Assembly (NCBI GenBank): GCA_934234005.1
Contig: CAKQHC010000044.1
Location: 1-11,650, forward strand
Direction of reading: 5' to 3'
Source: an uncultured Methanomassiliicoccales archaeon
GTDB lineage: Archaea > Thermoplasmatota > Thermoplasmata > Methanomassiliicoccales > Methanomethylophilaceae
Length of the DNA: 11,650 nt
This document shows, piece after piece, positions 1 through 6,332 of the stretch. Under the pieces are notes generated by a model, which was not told the DNA's origin, made no database searches, and saw only the letters and a list, made by a program, of their open reading frames with translations. Position 1 is the stretch's first letter. Every line of letters begins with the position of its first letter. A program made the position numbers and the translations under genes.

Positions 1-101
1 ACAGAGAATACTCCTACGGACTCGGCAAAAACCTGATTCTGTACGGAGTCTGCTTTAACGGCAAGAGGCCGAAAGTTGTGATGGAGCACATCTTTGAATA
101 A
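1..101 (+). CDS. 3' end of an AAA-ATPase-like/PD-(D/E)XK nuclease family gene (partial)
   Basis: Only the last 32 codons are present, in the frame beginning at base 3 and ending in TAA at 99-101. The translation contains YGLGKNLILYGVCFNGK. It matches the C-terminal end of the gene at the right edge of the window (ILAYGICFNGKDF) and the remnant at 6333-6930. In those copies this segment follows a PD-(D/E)XK nuclease core, so the family assignment is by comparison within the window. Intact members usually carry an N-terminal AAA-ATPase-like domain, which would lie outside the window. Their biological role is not established. The first 81 bases match the remnant at 6451-6371 (opposite strand) with 7 mismatches. 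The gene converges on the HemK2-like gene, leaving 43 bases between the stops, where I see no clear hairpin. Confidence 0.75.
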   Translation, partial: REYSYGLGKNLILYGVCFNGKRPKVVMEHIFE

Positions 102-144
102 CTGGATACCAGTAGAGATTAAGCGGAGTTATAAAGCACGGCTG

Positions 145-714
145 TTATATGTGATGCAGTTCCAGCACGTTTAATTTTTCAAAGAATAACGGCAGTTCTC
201 CAAGATTCCTGATATCCCATGCCTTCAATACATTGTCAGTTGCATTTTTATCCATAAGGGAGGACGTTACAATGACGATGCGCCCTCCTTTCTTCAACAC
301 CTTTCCGGATTCGTTTAATAATTTTGGAAGCGGACCCAATCCGTCAGAACCTCCGGACCAAGCTTTGGCCAAGAGTCCTTCTTCTTCTACCGGGAGATAC
401 GGGAGATTGAAAATCACAGTATCGAATAAACCATTGATATTGCTGTATACATCAGTTTCCCGCACATCAATATTTACGTTGTTTGATTCAGCGTTTTTCT
501 TGGTAAGTTCTACCGCAAACGGATTTATGTCGCCACATGTTACGAATCCTCCGTTTTTGGCACAATGGATCGATACCACTCCTGATCCGCATCCTATTTC
601 CAGGATTTTCTCACCCGGCGAAATATCTAAAGATTCTATCAGAAGAATACTGTCTTCAGACGGAGGATACACATTGCTGTCCCCGTCTATTGTGATATTC
701 GGATCATATTTCAT
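145..714 (-). CDS. HemK2/Mtq2-type class I SAM-dependent protein methyltransferase
   Basis: Predicted cytoplasmic methyltransferase of 189 residues, close to the usual length of archaeal HemK2/N6AMT1 proteins. In eukaryotes this family methylates the glutamine of the GGQ motif in the class I release factor; the archaeal target is probably aRF1 (inference from family). The N-terminus has the typical VYPPSEDS (family form VYxPsEDt). The SAM-binding motif I is LEIGCGSG near residue 39, and a motif II-like CGDIN follows. The catalytic NPPY motif appears as FNLPYLP near residue 103, with Leu replacing the first Pro. Asn, the second Pro and Tyr are kept, so activity is plausible. The start has a Shine-Dalgarno-like GGGATGA just upstream, overlapping the stop of the MATE gene. 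The 4-base gap indicates co-transcription with it. A functional link to the exporter is not obvious. Confidence 0.85.
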   Translation of the reverse strand: MKYDPNITIDGDSNVYPPSEDSILLIESLDISPGEKILEIGCGSGVVSIHCAKNGGFVTCGDINPFAVELTKKNAESNNVNIDVRETDVYSNINGLFDTVIFNLPYLPVEEEGLLAKAWSGGSDGLGPLPKLLNESGKVLKKGGRIVIVTSSLMDKNATDNVLKAWDIRNLGELPLFFEKLNVLELHHI

Positions 715-718
715 ACAT

Positions 719-2110
719 TCATCCCGATTGCGGTATTTTGCGGAAAAAGATTTTTTGTCCGGTTTTATTTTTAAATCCGTATGCAGCGAGCCACATCATA
801 AGCACCCCTCCGAATATTTCCGCAATAGCCATTCCCGCAAACATTATTGTCAGATCGGTATGGCATGTGGCTGCGAACAGGATTACAATAAGAATATTGC
901 GAAGAAGAGAAGACCACATGGATATATTGGCCATACGCAGCGATTGCAACAATGCGGAACCTATGTCAATCAATCCGACGAAAGGAATGAATGTACAGTA
1001 TATACGCAGAATATCGGCAAATTCGGATCTGTGGATTTCCATCGATTCAGACAAAGTAAACGGCATTACGCACAGTTCTGCGAACACAAACATTAGAACT
1101 GTCATGCTTATGATTATTACACAGCACAGTTTGGTTCCGTACATAAATGCAGTTCTTGCTTTGTCGATGTCGTTTCTTCCCAGCGCAGCCGAGCATATCG
1201 GAACAATTGCAGCCGCCAGCGCCATAGATATGATACAGGAAATTGAAACAAATCTCCACGGTATGCTGAATAACGCCGATCCGAACGATCCTGCGCATAT
1301 AATGACAAAGTATCTTTCAACCATAGACATTCCGTTGACCACTACAGACTCTGTGGCACGGGGTATGCCCACTCCCAGTATGGAACGGCATACGCTGCCG
1401 ACGGCAAGAGTTCCTGAAACAGAAGGCCTGACTATCATGCGTTTACGGACGTACCATTGCATGCCTACGATACATGAGATAACGGATGCCAGTGCCGTAG
1501 CCAATCCTGCACCTGTTACGCCCATATTTAAACCGTAAATCAGTATCGGATCCAAAACCATATTCACTCCGGCAGCGGTCATGGACATAGCCATTGATTT
1601 TTTGGCGGCTCCTTCCGAACGCAGCAATCCGGAAATCACTTCTTCCGACATTATGAAAACGGAAAGCAGAACCATCGGCATCATGTATCCGTATCCATAG
1701 TCGGAAACATCCGATGCACCCATCAAGTCCATCATAGGGCGGATGCATATTGCAAGAATCGGCGTAAGAGCCAACGCAATCAGCAGAGATACCATAAGAG
1801 CATATGCGGCAGTTTGATCCGCATTGTTGCATTCATTACGTGCCAGGTAACGTGCAATCATAGTGGATGCTCCGACGCCTATGCCTGCCCCAAGGCCGGA
1901 AATTATCCAATATAACGGAGAGATCGTTGTGATTCCGGAAGTTGCATCGGACCCCAGGCCCGAACACCAGGACGTGTCGGCAAAAGAATTTATCTGAACG
2001 ACAGCGAATGAGATAATGAGCGGAAGTGCCATTTTACGTATGGCTTTGCAAGGATCTCCAAGCATGGTTTCCAAGTCTTTGTTCTCCGTCGTCATCCCCA
2101 ATACAGTCAT
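719..2110 (-). CDS. MATE family multidrug/toxin efflux transporter
   Basis: Integral membrane antiporter of 463 residues, the normal MATE size, expected to have 12 transmembrane helices in two six-helix halves. Such proteins export cationic compounds using a Na+ or H+ gradient; the substrate here cannot be read from sequence. Supporting features are the N-terminal ALPLIISFAVVQI helix, the GLGAGIGVGASTMIARYLAR segment at the start of the first repeat, MDLMGAS, GLLRSEGAAKKSM, and the internal repeat in the second half (SIPWRFVSISCIISMALAAA). The start at 2110 was chosen because a TATA-like box (CTCTATATGC) sits about 27 bases upstream, which would place transcription initiation at or next to the ATG. 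A second ATG at 2095 would remove only five residues. The gene is first in a unit with the HemK2-like gene and diverges from the importer unit. Confidence 0.9.
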   Translation of the reverse strand: MTVLGMTTENKDLETMLGDPCKAIRKMALPLIISFAVVQINSFADTSWCSGLGSDATSGITTISPLYWIISGLGAGIGVGASTMIARYLARNECNNADQTAAYALMVSLLIALALTPILAICIRPMMDLMGASDVSDYGYGYMMPMVLLSVFIMSEEVISGLLRSEGAAKKSMAMSMTAAGVNMVLDPILIYGLNMGVTGAGLATALASVISCIVGMQWYVRKRMIVRPSVSGTLAVGSVCRSILGVGIPRATESVVVNGMSMVERYFVIICAGSFGSALFSIPWRFVSISCIISMALAAAIVPICSAALGRNDIDKARTAFMYGTKLCCVIIISMTVLMFVFAELCVMPFTLSESMEIHRSEFADILRIYCTFIPFVGLIDIGSALLQSLRMANISMWSSLLRNILIVILFAATCHTDLTIMFAGMAIAEIFGGVLMMWLAAYGFKNKTGQKIFFRKIPQSG

Positions 2111-2132
2111 CCCTGTAGTTCATTTTATTGTT

Positions 2133-2144
2133 ATGCATATAGAG
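2133..2144 (-). promoter_or_regulatory. TATA-like promoter element for the MATE-methyltransferase unit
   Basis: Read on the minus strand the element is CTCTATATGCAT. Its centre lies about 27 bases upstream of the ATG at 2110, the standard archaeal TATA-to-start distance. A leaderless transcript is inferred. The element overlaps the first ATGCAT palindrome of the divergent region. Confidence 0.5.
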
Positions 2145-2178
2145 TGCATGGATTTGAATCCGATACGATATCATGCAT
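2133..2178. repeat. Three TGCAT motifs in the divergent control region, candidate operator
   Basis: TGCAT occurs at 2134-2138, 2145-2149 and 2174-2178; the first and last sit inside the palindrome ATGCAT. TGCATG at 2145-2150 and CATGCA at 2172-2177 form a 6-base inverted repeat with a 21-base spacer that itself contains the palindrome GGATTTGAATCC. The motifs lie between, and overlap, the two divergent promoters. This suggests a regulator binding site shared by the exporter and the importer. No known metal-regulator consensus was recognised. Confidence 0.35.
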
Positions 2179-2182
2179 ACGA

Positions 2183-2190
2183 TTTCTAAA
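2183..2190 (+). promoter_or_regulatory. TATA-like promoter element for the importer unit
   Basis: TTTCTAAA is centred about 24 bases before the ATG at 2211, consistent with a leaderless start. AT-rich sequence continues to the start codon. No Shine-Dalgarno motif precedes the ATG, which supports leaderless initiation. Confidence 0.4.
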
Positions 2191-2210
2191 AACGTAATAC
2201 TAATATATGA

Positions 2211-3296
2211 ATGCGACATGGCGATGATATGGAAGGGCGGAATGAATCCGAAAGAAGATTTGCCGCGGTTTATAAGCAGGCATCCAGTCTGAAGATTCTA
2301 TTTATTGTACTCTGCATCATCGGTGTCATAGTAGCAGCTGTATTTTCTGCAACTGTGGGTTCCTATCCGATCGGTGCAGGACAGGTGTATGAAATACTGT
2401 GGATTGCAGTATCCGGAGGCGTTCAGCCCGATCCGACGGTAGCCCATATTGTAATAGACCTTCGTCTTCCCAGAATACTGGGCGCAATAGTATGCGGTGC
2501 GGCATTGGCATTGTGCGGTACGGCTATGCAAAGTATGATGAAGAATCCTCTTGCCGATCCATATACGATGGGTATATCGTCGGGCGCGGGATTCGGTGCG
2601 GCACTGGCCATAATCATGGGAGTGGAATTGTTTTCCGGCGGAGGCACGATTCTCAATGCGTTTGTGTTCGCCGTAATACCGGCCATGATAATTTTGTTCC
2701 TGAGTAAATTTAGGAAAGCTACGCCCACGATGATGATTCTCTGCGGAACATCTCTGATGTACCTTTTCAATGCACTGACCCAGTTGTTTATGCTTATAGC
2801 AGATCCGGATGATATGTCTACGGTATATCAATGGATGGTCGGTTCCCTGGACGGTCTGGATTTCAGCGAACTCGGAGTTGTATTTCTGATCACGGTTGCC
2901 GGATTTTTGTATATTCAGACATATTCAAATCAACTGAATGTAATGGGTGCGGGAGATGACAGCGCAAAATCCATGGGAGTCGATGTCGAACGCCGCAGGC
3001 TTGTTATGCTTTTGATGATCACGCTTGTTGCGGCATCTGTTGTCAGTTTCACCGGAATAATAGGTTTTGTCGGACTTGTGGCGCCGCACATTGCAAGGTA
3101 TATCGTAGGTTCGGACAACAGATTCCTGGTTCCGGCATCGGCTGTGTTCGGAGCCCTGCTCCTTCTTGTGTCCGATATATTGGCAAAAGTAATAGCGGCT
3201 CCGTTAATGTTGCCCGTCGGAGTCATAACTTCGTGTATAGGCGGGCCGCTGTTCATGTTTCTTATTTTACGTACCAATAAAGAGGTGTGGACATGA
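2211..3296 (+). CDS. FecCD/BtuC-type ABC importer permease
   Basis: Transmembrane subunit of a type II ABC importer for iron-siderophore, heme or corrinoid; the family does not fix the substrate. It has 361 residues with about ten expected transmembrane helices, normal for BtuC/FecC/FhuB-half proteins. Family landmarks are RLPRILGAIVCGAALALCG, then MKNPLADPYTMGISSGAGFG, SMGVDVERRR near residue 260 (the cytoplasmic helix region that docks the ATPase) and GIIGFVGLVAPHIAR. The ATG at 2211 fits the TATA spacing; Met7 (2229) is a possible alternative just before the charged N-terminal tail. The stop overlaps the start of the next gene as ATGA, implying translational coupling with its ATPase. Corrinoid import would suit a methylotrophic methanogen, but that is inference. 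Confidence 0.92.
   Translation: MRHGDDMEGRNESERRFAAVYKQASSLKILFIVLCIIGVIVAAVFSATVGSYPIGAGQVYEILWIAVSGGVQPDPTVAHIVIDLRLPRILGAIVCGAALALCGTAMQSMMKNPLADPYTMGISSGAGFGAALAIIMGVELFSGGGTILNAFVFAVIPAMIILFLSKFRKATPTMMILCGTSLMYLFNALTQLFMLIADPDDMSTVYQWMVGSLDGLDFSELGVVFLITVAGFLYIQTYSNQLNVMGAGDDSAKSMGVDVERRRLVMLLMITLVAASVVSFTGIIGFVGLVAPHIARYIVGSDNRFLVPASAVFGALLLLVSDILAKVIAAPLMLPVGVITSCIGGPLFMFLILRTNKEVWT
3281..3287 (+). promoter_or_regulatory. Ribosome binding site that sets the start of the fusion gene
   Basis: AGAGGTG lies five bases before the ATG at 3293. It makes that ATG the preferred start over the in-frame GTG at 3287, which sits inside the motif itself. Confidence 0.6.
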
Positions 3297-5500
3297 CTGT
3301 TCTGGAATTAAAGAATCTGTCATTTTCCTATGACGGATACGAAGTATTCGGCAACATCAATTTGACGGTGGACCGTCCGGGACTGTATTGTATATTGGGT
3401 CCCAACGGTGTGGGAAAGACCACGCTGGTCAAATGTATAAACAAACTCAATACTCCGACTTCCGGAAAGGTTCTGCTGGACGGATGCGATGTCGATGGGA
3501 TGAGTCTGCTGGATATTGCACGTAAGGTTGCATATGTACCTAATGGAGCCAGCAGTGTATTTTCAATGACTGTGTCGGAAGCAATCATGCTGGGCAGACA
3601 CCCGTATGCAGGTTGGATTACTTCGGATGACGATATCGAGGCTGTTGAGGAAGTTGTCGATTTATTGGGACTGAACGATTATGTCGACAGAGACATATCC
3701 GAACTCAGTTCGGGACAGCTTCAGAGAGTAATGATAGCCCGCGGATTGGTTCAGGAACCCGAGATACTCATACTTGACGAGCCTACTTCCAATCTGGATG
3801 CAAAGTATCAGATGGACGTAATGAGGTTTTTAAAATCTTATGCCCGCGACAAGAACGTTATTGTTCTGATGATATGCCATGACATATCTCTTGCGGCACA
3901 GTATGCGGATTCTGTCATTCTTATGGAAAAGGGCGGAATACGTGCCGTCGGCAGTGTATCCGAAGTGTTGACATCGGAATCCCTGTCGTCGGTATACGAT
4001 GTCAAAGCCAGCGTAGCCGACATAGGCGGAAAGCCCCATATTCATATGTCGGAGAAACCGGGAAGCGCCAATATTGATTGTACCCGGTTGAAGAAGCATA
4101 AAACAGAAAAGGCATGCAAAAAAAGAGCAACTCTCAGAGACAAAGCCGTCAATATCGCCGTTGCCTTTCTGATTATTGCGGCAGCCTTGTTTTCAGCATT
4201 CGATTTCGGCAGTTCAGACAGCAGTCTCGGTCCGGGTGCGCTTGTCGGAACAGAGATAACAGAATCCAAATTTCCGAACACCGAATCCAGATTATGGGTA
4301 TACGGCAACGCAAACGAGGATGACAAAATCGATTCGGACGATCTTGTTGCTTTGAAGGAAATGGTTGACGGAAGACGTGAGCCGTCTGTGTTGGCAGATG
4401 CCAACTGCGACGGGCGCGTCGATTATCTGGATATCGAATATTTACAGAACATAGTAAATCAGGATAATGTAACCGTATACTACATTGATAATTACTTCAA
4501 AGTATCAAAAGTGTCCTGGCCGGTTAACAGTATCGCAATAGGCTATTGCAGCGGGGCATATGTTGCGGACCTGACAGGCCTCTGCGACAAGGTAACGATG
4601 GTAGACGATACAATCAAGACATATTGGACAGGCATAAACTCCAGATTTGCCGAGGCAAAATCCTATGGAACCACGGAATCTCCGGATTATGAGGGTATAA
4701 TGAAGAACAAAGTCGATGTGTATGTTCCGGGATATTGCGACGGAAAAGCAGATCAGCTTTCCGGAAACAATCTGGAACCTGCGGGGATTGATGTTATGTT
4801 CATCAATACATGCGACAATTCCGGAGTCGATTATCCGAATGAATACATCGATCGTTCGATTCTGATGTTTGCGTATCTGCTTCAGGGAGATATGACAAAA
4901 ACATACGAATACATGAATTGGCACGATGACGTGTTGGGTAAACTGGAAGCTGCGGCAGCAACGCTGTCCGATTCCGAAAAGGTTCCGTTCATGATGTCGC
5001 GTACATATCCGGACGCTTCTGCTTCCACAATAAGTATAACAGGAAAAAACAATACCAACAATATCCATGCAGAGTGGGTGGGAGTGGATGCCGTGGGTCA
5101 GCACAATCCTATGTTGGCCAATAATTACAACAAACTTACTTTCGAAGACATATACAGTGTCATAAAGGAAGAAGCCGACGGCGGAGTATTTTACTACATG
5201 GACAACGAACATGACGGACTGCGTCACAGTACGGATTTGGATAAAGCAGTTAAAGCAGATATGGAGATGTTGAAGGATTGTAATGCTTCCATCCACTATA
5301 TGGGTATGGCGAGGGAAGCCGGTAACGGTTCGCTGTACGTTATCGAACTTGCATTCTATCAAAATGTCATGTACCCCGATTTGGATTCCGGGTTGGATTA
5401 CAGGGAATTGTTTGAGTATTATTTCTTGAACTTCATTACGGAAGATTACCGCTCTTTGGTAGATATAAACGACTTCTTCAGAGATTATGGGACAGCCTGA
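3293..5500 (+). CDS. ABC importer ATPase fused to membrane-anchored dockerin-like and substrate-binding domains
   Basis: One 735-residue frame covers two normally separate importer subunits. Residues 1-250 are a BtuD/FecE-type ATPase: Walker A GPNGVGKTT (about 36-44), signature LSSGQ (138-142), Walker B ILILDEP (158-164) and H-loop MICHD. The Q-loop position reads VPN instead of VPQ. Residues 255-284 form a Lys/Arg-rich linker. Residues 285-305 are one hydrophobic helix (AVNIAVAFLIIAAALFSAF). The positive-inside rule puts the ATPase in the cytoplasm and the remainder outside. Residues 337-388 hold two calcium-loop motifs of dockerin/EF-hand type (NANEDDKIDSDD, DANCDGRVDYLD). Residues from about 395 form a helical-backbone binding domain of the FecB/BtuF type, including SPDYEGIMKNKVDVYVPGY. 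No lipobox is seen. It is coupled to the permease by ATGA overlap. An A7 run at 4118-4124 makes a split gene possible. Domain calls are firm; the single-chain state is less certain. Confidence 0.85.
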   Translation: MTVLELKNLSFSYDGYEVFGNINLTVDRPGLYCILGPNGVGKTTLVKCINKLNTPTSGKVLLDGCDVDGMSLLDIARKVAYVPNGASSVFSMTVSEAIMLGRHPYAGWITSDDDIEAVEEVVDLLGLNDYVDRDISELSSGQLQRVMIARGLVQEPEILILDEPTSNLDAKYQMDVMRFLKSYARDKNVIVLMICHDISLAAQYADSVILMEKGGIRAVGSVSEVLTSESLSSVYDVKASVADIGGKPHIHMSEKPGSANIDCTRLKKHKTEKACKKRATLRDKAVNIAVAFLIIAAALFSAFDFGSSDSSLGPGALVGTEITESKFPNTESRLWVYGNANEDDKIDSDDLVALKEMVDGRREPSVLADANCDGRVDYLDIEYLQNIVNQDNVTVYYIDNYFKVSKVSWPVNSIAIGYCSGAYVADLTGLCDKVTMVDDTIKTYWTGINSRFAEAKSYGTTESPDYEGIMKNKVDVYVPGYCDGKADQLSGNNLEPAGIDVMFINTCDNSGVDYPNEYIDRSILMFAYLLQGDMTKTYEYMNWHDDVLGKLEAAAATLSDSEKVPFMMSRTYPDASASTISITGKNNTNNIHAEWVGVDAVGQHNPMLANNYNKLTFEDIYSVIKEEADGGVFYYMDNEHDGLRHSTDLDKAVKADMEMLKDCNASIHYMGMAREAGNGSLYVIELAFYQNVMYPDLDSGLDYRELFEYYFLNFITEDYRSLVDINDFFRDYGTA
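4118..4124 (+). other. Seven-A run at the ATPase/binding-protein junction
   Basis: Loss of one A here would join the ATG at 4114 to the binding-protein frame, giving an N-terminus reading MQKRATLRDK before the transmembrane helix. The ATPase frame would then end at TGA 4170-4172. The two genes would overlap by 59 bases. As given, the sequence reads straight through as a fusion. Confidence 0.6.
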
Positions 5501-5508
5501 GGCTGCCC
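5489..5508. terminator. Hairpin between convergent genes, possible bidirectional terminator
   Basis: GGGACAGCC (5489-5497) pairs with GGCTGCCC (5501-5508) with one bulged A; the loop is the TGA stop codon of the fusion gene. ATTTATTT follows on the plus strand. Its position between two convergent stops suits a terminator, although the T-tract is interrupted. Confidence 0.5.
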
Positions 5509-5510
5509 AT

Positions 5511-6251
5511 TTATTTAGTGACGCATATGAAGAACGAGAACGGGAGGAAAATCGTTCTGCCATTGTGTTCCAGACGGTAGGAATCCCTGCCGTCTGTATC
5601 CACATGGATACATTTTGCACCCATTTCTATCAGAGTATCTACATCCCATTGGGGCCTGCGTTGAGAACTCAACGGCAGTTCTTTGGCAATGTTTTGCATT
5701 ATATTGCCGTCGACATTTCCCATAAAGCGGTGTTCTGTTTTTCCGGAAGCATCACGCATGTTTGCGTAATCTTTGTCGTACAGGTACAAATAATGGTTGC
5801 CGTCAAACACCATAAGTTTCCCTTCGGGTTTCAGAACACGCATCCACTCTGAATATGCCTTTACAGGATTATCGAGATCCCAAACAAGATTTCTTGAGAT
5901 GACGAGATCAAATGTATCATCCTCAAATGAAAGATTCTGAGCATCCATGCGCATGAAATCTGCATTTACGCCGTATTTCGCGCAGTTTATTTTTGCCCGT
6001 TCCAGCATTGCCTCCGTATAATCTACAGCCGTTATATTGTGGCCTTCGCGCCCCATTATGATGGCAAAGAATCCGGGGCCTGTTCCTATGTCAAGAACTT
6101 TCAGATTCTTTCTTCCATCTAAATGTTTAAGGATGATGTTAAGCCAATGTTTGTAACGACCGCTTTCGAGTTCATCATTGATAGACTGCGAATACCCTTC
6201 TGCTCTGAGTGTCCAATAATCTCTGACGGCTTCGATATGGTCTTCTGTCAT
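5511..6251 (-). CDS. Class I SAM-dependent methyltransferase (Methyltransf_11 type)
   Basis: Predicted soluble methyltransferase of 246 residues with unknown substrate. Motif I is LDIGTGPG near residue 53, followed by the acidic VDYTEAM that would contact the SAM ribose, then MRMDAQNLSFEDDTFDLV (motifs II-III) and WMRVLKPEGKLMVFDG. The N-terminus (YWTLRAEGYS) is typical of small-molecule methyltransferases of the UbiE/Methyltransf_11 group. The C-terminal third has no recognised motif. A TATA-like box lies about 26 bases before the ATG, and there is no good Shine-Dalgarno site. The gene converges on the importer fusion with only 10 bases between the stops. Its closeness to a metal-chelate or corrinoid importer may hint at modifying a chelator or cofactor, but that rests only on position. 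Confidence 0.85.
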   Translation of the reverse strand: MTEDHIEAVRDYWTLRAEGYSQSINDELESGRYKHWLNIILKHLDGRKNLKVLDIGTGPGFFAIIMGREGHNITAVDYTEAMLERAKINCAKYGVNADFMRMDAQNLSFEDDTFDLVISRNLVWDLDNPVKAYSEWMRVLKPEGKLMVFDGNHYLYLYDKDYANMRDASGKTEHRFMGNVDGNIMQNIAKELPLSSQRRPQWDVDTLIEMGAKCIHVDTDGRDSYRLEHNGRTIFLPFSFFICVTK

Positions 6252-6273
6252 GAACCTGCATTAGTGTTACGAA

Positions 6274-6281
6274 TTAATATT
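6274..6281 (-). promoter_or_regulatory. TATA-like promoter element for the class I methyltransferase
   Basis: AATATTAA on the minus strand, within a longer A/T stretch, is centred about 26 bases upstream of the ATG at 6251. This fits leaderless initiation. Confidence 0.45.
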
Positions 6282-6332
6282 TTTTATTCGCAAATTCACG
6301 TGGGCGGGCCGGTTAGCAATCATTATGCCCAA

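Noticed and set aside
233-1538. Plus-strand open frames of 287 and 266 codons opposite the HemK2-like and MATE genes
   Set aside because: Their translations lack domains and carry unlikely composition, while the minus strand encodes two clear families over the same bases.
2145-2180. GGATTCAAATCC on the minus strand as a tRNA T-arm
   Set aside because: The flanking bases do not form the 5-base T-stem with a 7-base loop, and no acceptor or anticodon arm can be built around it.
4114-4323. A separate small gene from the ATG at 4114 in its own frame
   Set aside because: As read, it gives a Ser/Arg/Gln-rich translation without motifs. It is meaningful only as evidence that a one-base change would create a binding-protein start.
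4505-5620. A 371-codon open frame on the minus strand opposite the binding domain
   Set aside because: It has a His/Ile/Cys-rich composition with no recognisable motif and lies wholly across the well-supported importer fusion and the convergent methyltransferase. It is an antisense shadow of high-quality coding sequence.
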